Source of the DNA: JAJRXR01 sp044439985
GTDB taxonomy: Bacteria; Planctomycetota; Phycisphaerae; Phycisphaerales; UBA1924
Direction: 5' to 3'
NCBI GenBank assembly: GCA_044439985.1
Contig: JBITAG010000127.1
Span: forward strand, 1 to 31,493
Length of the DNA stretch: 31,493 nucleotides
Made by a program: the position numbers and the translations under genes. Under the pieces are notes generated by a model. That model did not search any database. It was not told where the DNA came from and saw only the letters and a program-made list of their open reading frames with translations. Each line of letters begins with the position of its first letter. The first letter of the stretch is position 1. Of the stretch, positions 1 through 7,519 are shown in pieces.

Positions 1-1048
1 CATCGCCCTGCTCATCGGGATCCTGCTCCCGGCCCTCGGCACGGCCAGACGCTCGGCCAGGCGGGGCGTCTGTCTCTCCAACCTCAAGCAGTTCGGGGTC
101 GCCAGCGCCGGGTACGCCGCGGACTTCCGCGACAAGATCCCCGCCTACAGCTGGCAGCCCGGGCAGACGGTCAACCTCGCCGGGTACCAGAACCAGTTCG
201 AGGCGCCGCGCACCCTTCCCGACGACCCGGTGGACGCCGCGGCGATTCAGAACACCGACATCCTCCGGCGGGCGACGGGTCGGCGCACCGGGGACCGCAA
301 GATCCGCAACTTCCAGGCGAACTCCATCTTCGTCCACCGACGCTACACGCACTTCGTGATGCTTGACTACGCGGGCGAGCAGATGCCCACGCCGATCGCG
401 GCCTGCCCGGAGGACCGGAACACGATCAGCTGGGCCGCGGACCCGATCGCCTTCGAGGACGACGGGGTCTACCCCACTTCGACCACGGACGACCAGTTCA
501 CGAGCGGGGGGCCCAACAACCCCGTGACCCAGCGATGGCCGTACTCCTCGACCTACCAGACCGTGCCGGCGTCATGGTCCTCGGACCAGCGTCGGGGGGA
601 CAAGGACACCGTGGCGCCCGCCCCGGACACCTCCAACCTGTTCACCCGGGGAGATCTCCCCCTCGGACGGCGGGGGTTCAACGAGGTCTCCTTCCCCGCG
701 CAGAAGGTGCACATGTTCGAGTTCCACGACCGCCACTCATCCAAGGACGGGCTCTACTACGCCTACGAGCAGGCGAAGGCCTCGCAGCTCTTCTGTGACT
801 CGTCGGTGCGTCCGCTCGGGACCTCGGACGCCAACCTGGGGTTCAACCCCAACGCCCCCGAGAGCGTGGACACGGTCTGTCTGGAATACACCCCCCTGAG
901 CACGGACCCGGACCCGGTGGGGGATCCGGATCGGAAACTCCCCGTCTGGTACCGGTTCACCCGCGGGGGGCTGCGCGGGGTGGACTACGGCGGATCGGAC
1001 GTGAACACGGGCCAGCCAAGGGGTGAGCCGACGACCGCCTGCGACTGA
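1..1048 (+). CDS. Pseudopilin-like protein, copy 1 of a tandem array (5' end cut by window edge)
   Basis: The frame is open from base 2 and begins inside the hydrophobic helix (IALLIGILLPALG), so the prepilin leader and start lie outside the window. It ends at TGA 1046-1048. The rest follows the array pattern: RRGVCLSN after the helix, NTDILRRATGRRTGDRKIRNF, HRRYTHFVMLDYAG, a CPED motif, WPYSSTYQ, HDRH, and a GLRGVDYGGSDVNTG tail. The family is that of type II secretion/type IV pilus pseudopilins with a large globular head, common in Planctomycetota. These are inserted in the inner membrane by the helix, processed by prepilin peptidase and assembled into a periplasmic or surface filament. Its tail (NTGQPRGEPTTACD) is intermediate between copies 2-4 and copies 5-6. 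The exact role of the head domain is unknown. Confidence 0.85.
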   Translation, partial: IALLIGILLPALGTARRSARRGVCLSNLKQFGVASAGYAADFRDKIPAYSWQPGQTVNLAGYQNQFEAPRTLPDDPVDAAAIQNTDILRRATGRRTGDRKIRNFQANSIFVHRRYTHFVMLDYAGEQMPTPIAACPEDRNTISWAADPIAFEDDGVYPTSTTDDQFTSGGPNNPVTQRWPYSSTYQTVPASWSSDQRRGDKDTVAPAPDTSNLFTRGDLPLGRRGFNEVSFPAQKVHMFEFHDRHSSKDGLYYAYEQAKASQLFCDSSVRPLGTSDANLGFNPNAPESVDTVCLEYTPLSTDPDPVGDPDRKLPVWYRFTRGGLRGVDYGGSDVNTGQPRGEPTTACD

Positions 1049-1051
1049 GAT

Positions 1052-1127
1052 CCGCCCGAGAGGGCGGGTTGGGCCTCTCCTCAGGCCTCCTCTGGGGCTT
1101 TGTCCGGCCTTTGGCCGGGCAAGGCCC
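1052..1127 (+). terminator. Two hairpins after pseudopilin copy 1, the second very stable
   Basis: A 6-bp stem (CCGCCC 1052-1057 with GGGCGG 1062-1067, loop GAGA) starts just after the stop of copy 1. It is followed by a 15-bp stem pairing 1095-1109 with 1113-1127 around a TTT loop, with two G-T wobbles. The downstream bases GTTGATTGGGTTTTGC are only moderately T-rich. This could be a transcription terminator or an mRNA-stabilising 3' structure between copies 1 and 2. Confidence 0.5.
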
Positions 1128-1183
1128 GTTGATTGGGTTTTGCATGGTGACCGGGGACGTTTCTGCGCGCGCGCGGAACCCGG

Positions 1184-1212
1184 TTGCAATCTTCATCGAA
1201 TGGACAGAGAAT
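1184..1212 (+). promoter_or_regulatory. Candidate sigma-70 promoter for pseudopilin copy 2
   Basis: TTGCAA (1184-1189) and GAGAAT (1207-1212) are separated by exactly 17 bases, each matching the sigma-70 consensus at four of six positions. The elements lie about 110 bases upstream of the ATG at 1324 and downstream of the hairpin at 1095-1127, so copy 2 may have its own transcript. This is pattern matching in a GC-rich sequence only. Confidence 0.3.
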
Positions 1213-1323
1213 CTTGGAAGGGGTCGAGGTCCGCACTCGCGGTCCCTCCCTTCCGTGGAATCGTGGTTCGCAATACCGGTCCCGAGGCAGTATCGGGGTC
1301 CGGCGTGGTTTGAGGAGGTCCAA

Positions 1324-2433
1324 ATGAAGCAACGCAAGGGATTCACGCTTATCGAGTTGCTGGTGGTCATCGCGATCATCGCGTTGCTCATCGGCATTCT
1401 TCTGCCCGCGCTCGGGTCAGCGCGACGGACCGCTCGACGCGGCGTCTGCCTCTCGAACATGAAGCAGTTCGGCATCGCCAGCGCGGGATACGCGTCCGAC
1501 TTCCGGGACAAGATCCCCGCGTACAGCTGGGCGCCCGGCATGACAGTGAACCTGGCTGGTTACAACGGCCAAGACGAGGCGCCGTTCCTGATCCCGAACA
1601 GCGGGGCGGATGCAACGACCGCCGCCGCGGGTTTCCAGAACACCGACATCCTCCGGCGTGCGACCGGACGGCGCACGGGTGATCGCAAGATCAGGAACTT
1701 CGGCAGCAACGGGATCTTTGTGCACCGGCGCTACACGCACTTCGTGATGCTGGACTACGCGGGTGATCAGATGCCCACGCCGATCGCGGCCTGCCCCGAG
1801 GACAAGAACCTCATCACCTGGGCGGCTGACCCCGAGGACTTCGAGAACAACGGCCCGTACCCCGAGAGCGACGACGATCAGTTCTCGGGCGCGACGCCGA
1901 ACAACCCGATCGTGCAGCGTTGGCCGTACAGCTCGACCTACCAGGTCGTTCCGGCGGCGTGGTCGCAGGACCAGGCTCGTGGCACGGAGACCACCGTCGG
2001 GCCGACCGACAACACGAGCAACCTGTACATTCGAGGAAGCCTTCCCTTGGGTGGGCGTGGGTTCAACGACGTCTCGTTCCCCTCGCAGAAGGTTCACATG
2101 TGGGAGCTGCACGATCGGCACACCGCGAGCAACGGGCTCTTCTACGCCTACGAGGAAGCCAAGAGCTCGCAGCTCTTCTTTGACTCGTCGGTTCGCCCCC
2201 TGGGCACCAGCGAGTCCAACCCCGGGTTTGACCCCAACGACCCGACCTCCCCGAACTCGTTCTGCGTGGAGTACACGCCGCTGACGACGGATCCCGATCC
2301 CGTCGGCGAGCCGACCCGCAAGCTGAAGGTCTGGTACCGGTTCACCCGGGCCGGGCTCCGGGGCGTGGACTACGGCGGCTCCGAGGTCAACACGGGCAAC
2401 AACCGGAACGATCCCACGGGCAACTGCCCGTAA
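1324..2433 (+). CDS. Pseudopilin-like protein, copy 2
   Basis: A protein of 369 residues. The ATG at 1324 is chosen because GAGGAGG (1312-1318) lies five bases upstream and the product then begins MKQRKG|FTLIE, a textbook prepilin peptidase site with Gly at -1 and Glu at +5. The hydrophobic helix covers about residues 7-27 and is followed by the basic SARRTARRG stretch. The head carries RRATGRRTGDRKIRNF, HRRYTHFVMLDYAG, AACPEDK, WPYSSTYQ, ELHDRHTASNGLFYAYEEAK and LFFDSSVRPLG, and ends GVDYGGSEVNTGNNRNDPTGNCP-like. The protein is predicted to be an inner-membrane anchored filament subunit. By eye it is closest to copy 3, with roughly nine residues in ten the same; differences cluster near residues 75-100 and 175-240. 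The function of the head is not recognised. Confidence 0.9.
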   Translation: MKQRKGFTLIELLVVIAIIALLIGILLPALGSARRTARRGVCLSNMKQFGIASAGYASDFRDKIPAYSWAPGMTVNLAGYNGQDEAPFLIPNSGADATTAAAGFQNTDILRRATGRRTGDRKIRNFGSNGIFVHRRYTHFVMLDYAGDQMPTPIAACPEDKNLITWAADPEDFENNGPYPESDDDQFSGATPNNPIVQRWPYSSTYQVVPAAWSQDQARGTETTVGPTDNTSNLYIRGSLPLGGRGFNDVSFPSQKVHMWELHDRHTASNGLFYAYEEAKSSQLFFDSSVRPLGTSESNPGFDPNDPTSPNSFCVEYTPLTTDPDPVGEPTRKLKVWYRFTRAGLRGVDYGGSEVNTGNNRNDPTGNCP

Positions 2434-2484
2434 CCCGGCCAAGTGGCCGCAACCCGGCGGTCACGCCTACGCTGAACAGTTCCG

Positions 2485-2510
2485 CCCCCCTGTCCGGAAG
2501 GGCAGGGGGG
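2485..2510 (+). terminator. GGAA-tetraloop hairpin between pseudopilin copies 2 and 3
   Basis: CCCCCCTGTCC (2485-2495) pairs with GGGCAGGGGGG (2500-2510) around a GGAA (GNRA-type) loop, giving an 11-bp stem with one wobble. No T-run follows, so it may be an mRNA processing or stability element that allows partial read-through instead of a strict terminator. Confidence 0.45.
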
Positions 2511-2597
2511 GCGAGATTGGCCGCAAGTACGCGGCGATTCGAAAGACAACCCGAACCAACGGCGGGCTGCGGGGAGCCTCGTTGGAAGGAGATATCT

Positions 2598-3722
2598 GTG
2601 ACAGACCAGACCAGGCGGCTCAGAGGATTCACGCTTATCGAGTTGCTGGTGGTCATCGCGATCATCGCGTTGCTCATCGGCATCCTGCTGCCCGCGCTCG
2701 GCTCGGCACGGCGCACGGCGCGGCGCGGCGTTTGCCTCTCGAACATGAAGCAGTTCGGCATCGCCAGCGCGGGGTATGCGTCCGACTTCCGGGACAAGAT
2801 CCCGGCCTACAGCTGGCAGCCGGGGATGCGGGTCAACATGGCCGGATACAACGGCCAGGACGAGGCGCCCTTCACCCTCCCGACCAGCGGTGCACAAGCG
2901 GCCGTTGAAGCTGCGGGATTCCAGAACACGGACATCCTGCGGCGTGCGACCGGTCGGCGGACGGGCGATCGGAAGATCCGAAACTTCGGGTCCAACCAGA
3001 TTTTCGTGCACCGGCGCTACACGCACTTCGTGATGCTGGACTACGCGGGCGAGCAGGTGCCCACCCCGGTCGCGGCTTGCCCCGAGGACAAGAACACCAT
3101 CACTTGGGCGTCTGACCCCGAGGACTTCGAGAACAACGGCCCGTACCCCGAGGCCGAGGGTGATCCGCAGTTCGAGGGCGCCAGCCCCAACAACCCCGTT
3201 GTGCAGCGTTGGCCGTACAGCTCGACCTATCAGGTCGTCCCGGCGGCGTGGTCGCAGGACCAGGCCCGCGGGACGGAGACGACCGTGGCGCCGGCGCCGG
3301 ATACAACGAACCTGTACACCCAGGGCTCCCTTCCCTTCGGCGGTCGAGGATTCAACGACGTCTCCTTCCCCTCGCAGAAGGTCTTCATGTGGGAGCTGCA
3401 CGACCGGCACACCGCGAGCAACGGGCTCTTCTACGCCTACGAGGAAGCCAAGAGCTCGCAGCTCTTCTTCGACTCCTCCGTCCGCCCCTTGGGCACGAGC
3501 GAGTCCAACCCCGGGTTTAATCCGAACGACCCGACTTCGTCGGACACGGTCTGCCTTGCCTACACCCCGCTCACCACGGATCCCGACCCGGTCGGCGACC
3601 CGACCCGCAAGCTGAAGGTCTGGTACCGGTTCACGCGGGCCGGTCTTCGGGGCGTGGACTACGGCGGCTCCGAGGTCAACACGGGCAACAACCGGAACGA
3701 TCCCACGGGCGGGTGCCCGTAA
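2598..3722 (+). CDS. Pseudopilin-like protein, copy 3 (GTG start)
   Basis: A protein of 374 residues. The GTG at 2598 is preferred over the upstream in-frame ATG (2517) because AAGGAG (2586-2591) lies six bases before it and the product begins (M)TDQTRRLRG|FTLIE, a short basic prepilin leader with Gly at -1. The downstream pattern is the same as in copy 2: hydrophobic helix at about residues 11-31, then SARRTARRGVCLSN, AACPEDKN, WPYSSTYQVVPAAW, WELHDRHTASNG and GVDYGGSEVNTG near the end. Long nucleotide stretches are identical to copy 2 at the helix, around the HDRH block and at the 3' end, which suggests recent duplication or gene conversion. The head function is unknown. Confidence 0.9.
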   Translation: MTDQTRRLRGFTLIELLVVIAIIALLIGILLPALGSARRTARRGVCLSNMKQFGIASAGYASDFRDKIPAYSWQPGMRVNMAGYNGQDEAPFTLPTSGAQAAVEAAGFQNTDILRRATGRRTGDRKIRNFGSNQIFVHRRYTHFVMLDYAGEQVPTPVAACPEDKNTITWASDPEDFENNGPYPEAEGDPQFEGASPNNPVVQRWPYSSTYQVVPAAWSQDQARGTETTVAPAPDTTNLYTQGSLPFGGRGFNDVSFPSQKVFMWELHDRHTASNGLFYAYEEAKSSQLFFDSSVRPLGTSESNPGFNPNDPTSSDTVCLAYTPLTTDPDPVGDPTRKLKVWYRFTRAGLRGVDYGGSEVNTGNNRNDPTGGCP

Positions 3723-3771
3723 CGCAGACACGGGTCGGGCAGGCCGCCCGTCCGCAATCTCTGATCCCACC

Positions 3772-3797
3772 TCACCCTCCCCGAAAGGGGAGGGTGA
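3772..3797 (+). terminator. GAAA-tetraloop hairpin between pseudopilin copies 3 and 4
   Basis: TCACCCTCCCC (3772-3782) and GGGGAGGGTGA (3787-3797) form a perfect 11-bp stem closed by a GAAA (GNRA) tetraloop. TCGGTTTCC follows, without a real T-run. The position matches the hairpin after copy 2, but the stem sequence is unrelated. Confidence 0.5.
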
Positions 3798-3874
3798 TCG
3801 GTTTCCGGCATCGCGTTCTGCGTGCCGATGCAAGCATTCCCTCGCCGTGGGAATGGAATCGAAGGAGGCGGACC

Positions 3875-4990
3875 ATGCGCCAACGACGTCAAGGCTTCAC
3901 GCTCATCGAACTCCTGGTCGTCATCGCGATCATCGCGTTGCTCATCGGGATCCTCCTGCCCGCGCTCGGGTCCGCCCGGCGCACGGCTCGGCGCGGCGTC
4001 TGCCTGTCGAACATGAAGCAGTTCGGCATCGCCAGCGCCGGGTACGCGTCCGACTTCCGCGACTTGATCCCGGCGTACAGCTGGGCGCCGGGGATGACGG
4101 TGAACATGGCGGGCTGGCAGGGCCAGTTCGAGGCGACGCGGGTACTCCCGAATAACGCGGACGCCCGCACGCGGGCGCCCGCGTACCAGAACACCGATAT
4201 TCTCCGGCGTGCAACGGGCCGTCGCACGGGGGACCGGAAGATCAAGGACTTCATCGGGCAGCAGCCGATCTTTGTCCATCGGCGGTACACCCACTTTGTG
4301 ATGCTTGATTACGCGGGTGAGCAGATGCCCACGCCCATCGCCGCCTGCCCCGAAGACAAGAACATCATCACGTGGGCGGAGGATCCGTACGCGTTCGAGG
4401 ATGCACGCGATTTCCCCAGCCGCCCGGGCGATACACAGTTTGAGAGCGGCACACAGCTGACCGCAACCGCCCAGCGTTGGCCTTACAGTTCCACGTATCA
4501 GGCGGTGCCCGCGTCGTGGTCGCTTGATCAGGCCCGCGGCTCGGTTGAGACCGTGGCGCCGGCGGCAGGCACCTCCAACCTCTACGCGACGGGCAACGCC
4601 CCGCTGGGCGGGCGAGGTTTCACCGATGTCTCCTTCCCGTCGCAGAAGGTTCATATGTTCGAGTTGCACGACCGGCACACCTCGAGCAGCGGACTCTTCT
4701 ACGCCTACGAGGAAGCCAAGAGCTCGCAGCTCTTCTTCGATTCATCGGTGCGTCCGCTCGGGACCAGCGAGTCCAACCCCGGGTTTCATCCGAACGACCC
4801 GACCTCCCCGAACACCTTCTGCGTGGAGTACACGCCGCTCTCGAGCGACCCCGATCCGATCGGTGACCCGGACCGCAAGCTGAAGGTCTGGTACCGGTTC
4901 ACGCGGGCCGGGCTCCGGGGCGTGGACTACGGCGGCTCGGAGGTCAACACGGGCAACAACCGGAACGATCCCACGGGCGACTGCCCGTAA
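3875..4990 (+). CDS. Pseudopilin-like protein, copy 4
   Basis: A protein of 371 residues. The ATG at 3875 has AAGGAGG (3862-3868) six bases upstream and gives MRQRRQG|FTLIE, with Gly at -1 and Glu at +5. The single hydrophobic helix is followed by SARRTARRGVCLSNMKQFG. The head repeats the array motifs (ILRRATGRRTGDRKIKDF, HRRYTHFVMLDYAGEQ, AACPEDKN, WPYSSTYQAVPASW, FELHDRHTSSSG, LFFDSSVRPLG) and ends with GVDYGGSEVNTG and a Cys-Pro terminus. It differs from copies 2 and 3 mainly in the middle (about residues 75-95 and 165-230), where it has its own sequence. A membrane-anchored pseudopilin role is inferred from the amino-terminal signature. Confidence 0.9.
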   Translation: MRQRRQGFTLIELLVVIAIIALLIGILLPALGSARRTARRGVCLSNMKQFGIASAGYASDFRDLIPAYSWAPGMTVNMAGWQGQFEATRVLPNNADARTRAPAYQNTDILRRATGRRTGDRKIKDFIGQQPIFVHRRYTHFVMLDYAGEQMPTPIAACPEDKNIITWAEDPYAFEDARDFPSRPGDTQFESGTQLTATAQRWPYSSTYQAVPASWSLDQARGSVETVAPAAGTSNLYATGNAPLGGRGFTDVSFPSQKVHMFELHDRHTSSSGLFYAYEEAKSSQLFFDSSVRPLGTSESNPGFHPNDPTSPNTFCVEYTPLSSDPDPIGDPDRKLKVWYRFTRAGLRGVDYGGSEVNTGNNRNDPTGDCP

Positions 4991-5032
4991 CCCCGCCCCC
5001 GAACGGGAGGGGAATCCCCCTTGGCATCTTCC

Positions 5033-5069
5033 AAGGCCACGCGATCCACCACGATCGCGTGGCCTTTTT
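5033..5069 (+). terminator. Strong intrinsic terminator after pseudopilin copy 4
   Basis: AAGGCCACGCGATC (5033-5046) pairs perfectly with GATCGCGTGGCCTT (5053-5066) around a CACCAC loop, and the descending arm runs into TTTTT (5065-5069). This is the best rho-independent terminator in the array. It separates copies 1-4 from the more diverged copies 5 and 6. The remaining 5070-5228 holds no gene and no promoter I can support. Confidence 0.85.
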
Positions 5070-5228
5070 CGGCTTCCGACCCGATCCGAGGGCCCGGTCG
5101 GGCCCCCCGAACCCCCCGGGGACCGCAGTTTGGGCGGGACCGGGGGGGCGAAACTTTGTAAACTGCCTCCGGGGATTCACTTGCCGGCGTCACCGTTCGT
5201 GGGTGGTCGCCTGATTGAGGTCTTTGCC

Positions 5229-6287
5229 ATGACACACCGCCGTGCCTTCACGCTCATCGAGCTGCTGGTCGTCATCGCCATCATCGCCTTGCTGATCGGG
5301 ATTCTGCTTCCGGCGTTGGGCAGTGCCCGTCGCTCCGCTCGGCGGGTCCTCTGCATCACGCAACTCCAGCAGCAGGGCGTGGCGTTGGCGAACTACGCCG
5401 CGGAAGAGAACGACCAGATCGCGTCGTACTCGTGGAAAGCCCGGGAGCGGTACGAGGTGGCGGGCTTCCCCGTGCCGCAGACCCCGCCGAACGCCAACCA
5501 GGCGGCGACCCTGCAGATGACCCACATCCTGCGGACGCGCACCGGACGCGTCGAGGGAGACGATCGGATCCAGCACGCGTCGAGCATCATCCCGCACTTC
5601 GACTACAGCCACCTGCCGATGCTGGACTACATGGGGGCGCAGCTCCCCTCGCCGCTGGTGGCCTGCCCGGAGGACAAGGTGCGGCTGGCGTGGCAGGCCG
5701 ATCCGGTCAACGGCGTGGAGGAGAACCCGCCGCGCTCGGACGAGCCCTCGATCGACAACTTCATCACGCGCATCCCGATCCGCCAGCGGTACACGTACTC
5801 GGCGTCGTACAACACGGTGCCCGCGGCCTGGTCGATCGACATGACCCGGGGCGACAGCGTCGCGCCCTACCCGGTTGACGACACCGGCTTCGTCTGGTCG
5901 CTGGGCAACCGCCCGCTGGGTCAGCGGGACTACCTCGACGTCGCCTTCCCGGCTCAGAAGGTCCACGTCTTCGAGGCGCACGACCGGCACAGCGACTCCA
6001 AGGGGCTCTCCTTCCTCTACCCCGACGCCAAGTGCAGCGTGCTGATGTTCGACGCCTCCGCGGGCGCTCGCGCCACGCAGGACGCGAACCTCGGGTTCAA
6101 CCCCAACGATCCCACCAGCGAAGAGCCCTACATGCAGCGCTACATCCCGATCTCCACCGATCCGCAGGTCAGCGGCGATCCGGACGAGCTGTACGCCGCC
6201 CGCTACCTGCTCACCCGGGGCGGTCTGAAGGGTGTGGACTACGGGGGTTCCGAGGTCAACACCGGACAGCCGCGCGAGACGCCCTGA
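5229..6287 (+). CDS. Pseudopilin-like protein, copy 5 (diverged)
   Basis: A protein of 352 residues. The ATG at 5229 has GAGG at 5217-5220 and gives MTHRRA|FTLIELLVV, so the residue before the cleavage point is Ala rather than the Gly found in copies 2-4. The helix is followed by SARRSARRVLCITQLQQQG. The head is clearly homologous but diverged: THILRTRTGRVEGDDRI, DYSHLPMLDYMGAQ, ACPEDKVRLAW, YTYSASYNTVPAAW, FPAQKVHVFEAHDRHSDSKG, GFNPNDPTSE, and GVDYGGSEVNTGQPRETP at the end. It has fewer Cys residues than copies 2-4 and lacks the Cys-Pro terminus. It is predicted to be a membrane-anchored filament subunit with unknown head function, separated from copy 4 by a strong terminator. Confidence 0.88.
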   Translation: MTHRRAFTLIELLVVIAIIALLIGILLPALGSARRSARRVLCITQLQQQGVALANYAAEENDQIASYSWKARERYEVAGFPVPQTPPNANQAATLQMTHILRTRTGRVEGDDRIQHASSIIPHFDYSHLPMLDYMGAQLPSPLVACPEDKVRLAWQADPVNGVEENPPRSDEPSIDNFITRIPIRQRYTYSASYNTVPAAWSIDMTRGDSVAPYPVDDTGFVWSLGNRPLGQRDYLDVAFPAQKVHVFEAHDRHSDSKGLSFLYPDAKCSVLMFDASAGARATQDANLGFNPNDPTSEEPYMQRYIPISTDPQVSGDPDELYAARYLLTRGGLKGVDYGGSEVNTGQPRETP

Positions 6288-6359
6288 TCCCGCACGCAAC
6301 ACACTCCCCGTTCGGCGGCGCCACGCCGGATTGCACGCCGTACCCCGCGAGACCGATTC

Positions 6360-7394
6360 ATGAACTCCCGACGCGCCTTCACGCTCATCGAACTGCTGGT
6401 GGTGATCGCGATCATCGCGCTCCTGATCGGCATTCTTCTCCCCGCGCTCGGGGCGGCCCGGCGCACGGCCCGCCGGTCGGTTTGCATCTCCAACCTGCGT
6501 CAGTACTCGATCTCGATGGCGAGCTACGGCGCCGATTTCAACGACTGGATCGCCGCCTACAGCTGGAAGCCGGGCAACTACCGCACCCAGTTCAATGATC
6601 TGCTCGACGCCCCGGACCACCTCAAGGCGACCGGGTACCAGGCGACGGACATCATCCGGCGTCTTACCGGGCGAGAGAACTTCCCCGTGCTGCGCGAGCG
6701 CTACCCGCACCGGCGCTTCACGCACCTGATCATCATGGACTACGACGGGGCGACCCTCCCCGACCCGATCGCGGCCTGCCCCGAGGACCGCATCCAGATC
6801 GGGTGGGCCGCCGACCCGTTGAACATCGACCCCGTCCCCAACTCCTACCAGCACTCCGAGGCGTACACGCAGATGTGGCCCTACGGCACGACGTACCAGG
6901 TCGTCCCGTACGCCTGGGCGCCCGACGCGAAGTACAAGGTGGGCTCGCGGACCATCCGGACCGTGGAGCAGGCCCCGTCGGATCACAACTCGATGACGGT
7001 GGGGGGGGATGTCCCGCTCGGGGGGCGCAAGCTCACCGAGGTCAGCTTCCCCGCGCAGAAGGTCGCCTGGTTTGAGTTCCACGACCGTCACGTCTCGGGT
7101 GAGGGCATCTTCCACGCCTACCCCGAGGCGAAGGCCTCGCTCCAGATGTTCGACGGTTCCGTCGCCCCGCGGGTGACCGGGGAAGCCAACCCGGGCTACC
7201 GCCCCAACCAACCGGCCCTGCCGAGCGTGATGACCTACAAGTACGCCCCCGATCTGACCTTCGAGCCCCCCACCCTCTCGGGTGAACTCAACGACACCGT
7301 GACGGGCTACTACAAGTGGACCCGTGGCGGGCTCCGGGGCGTGGACTACGGCGGCTCCGAGGTCAACACCGGCCAGCCCCGCGAGGCGCCCTGA
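6360..7394 (+). CDS. Pseudopilin-like protein, copy 6 (diverged)
   Basis: A protein of 344 residues. The ATG at 6360 gives MNSRRA|FTLIELLVV, again with Ala at -1 and Glu at +5; no strong ribosome binding site is visible upstream. The helix is followed by AARRTARRSVCISNLRQYS. The head has IIRRLTGRENF, HRRFTHLIIMDYDGA, AACPEDRIQIGW, WPYGTTYQVVPYAW, FPAQKVAWFEFHDRHVSGEG, LQMFDGSVAPR and GLRGVDYGGSEVNTGQPREAP. It is the most distant copy at the protein level. Even so, its last 60 bases before the stop contain a 42-base stretch (7328-7369) identical to copy 2 (2352-2393). It lies 72 bases after copy 5, with only a weak 5-bp hairpin (6316-6328) between, so both are probably cotranscribed. Confidence 0.88.
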   Translation: MNSRRAFTLIELLVVIAIIALLIGILLPALGAARRTARRSVCISNLRQYSISMASYGADFNDWIAAYSWKPGNYRTQFNDLLDAPDHLKATGYQATDIIRRLTGRENFPVLRERYPHRRFTHLIIMDYDGATLPDPIAACPEDRIQIGWAADPLNIDPVPNSYQHSEAYTQMWPYGTTYQVVPYAWAPDAKYKVGSRTIRTVEQAPSDHNSMTVGGDVPLGGRKLTEVSFPAQKVAWFEFHDRHVSGEGIFHAYPEAKASLQMFDGSVAPRVTGEANPGYRPNQPALPSVMTYKYAPDLTFEPPTLSGELNDTVTGYYKWTRGGLRGVDYGGSEVNTGQPREAP

Positions 7395-7439
7395 ACAAGC
7401 GCCCTGAACAGACGCTCTGGCCCTGAACAGACGCTCTGA
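7389..7439 (+). repeat. Tandem 19-base repeat overlapping the stop codon of copy 6
   Basis: CCCTGAACAGACGCTCTGG at 7402-7420 is repeated at 7421-7439 with a single change at the last base. A partial third unit, CCCTGAACA, lies at 7389-7397 and contains the TGA stop of pseudopilin copy 6. The pattern looks like replication slippage that grew outwards from the stop codon. Confidence 0.85.
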
Positions 7440-7443
7440 TCGA

Positions 7444-7463
7444 GGCGCCCGGTCGCGGGCGCC
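7444..7463 (+). terminator. GC-rich hairpin between convergent genes
   Basis: GGCGCCCG (7444-7451) pairs with CGGGCGCC (7456-7463) around a GTCG loop. It sits in the 125-base gap between pseudopilin copy 6 and the convergent protease gene and could end transcription from either side, but no T-run flanks it. Confidence 0.4.
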
Positions 7464-7519
7464 CGACGCCGCAACGGAACTCCGCTGGATCCCACCTTAC
7501 GCGTGGAGGGGATCTCGCC

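Noticed and set aside
2370..4678. Long minus-strand frames opposite pseudopilin copies 3 and 4
   Set aside because: They are similar to each other only because they mirror paralogous coding sequence. The composition is that of an antisense frame and they cross the intergenic hairpins.
5190..7211. A 673-codon open frame on the minus strand opposite pseudopilin copies 5 and 6
   Set aside because: It is an Arg/Val/Gly-rich shadow frame that repeats itself because the copies beneath it are paralogous; it has no ribosome site or domain.
1..7394. The repeated pseudopilin genes as a transposon or phage array
   Set aside because: No transposase, integrase, terminal inverted repeats or target-site duplications are visible. 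The repeats are complete genes with their own ribosome sites.
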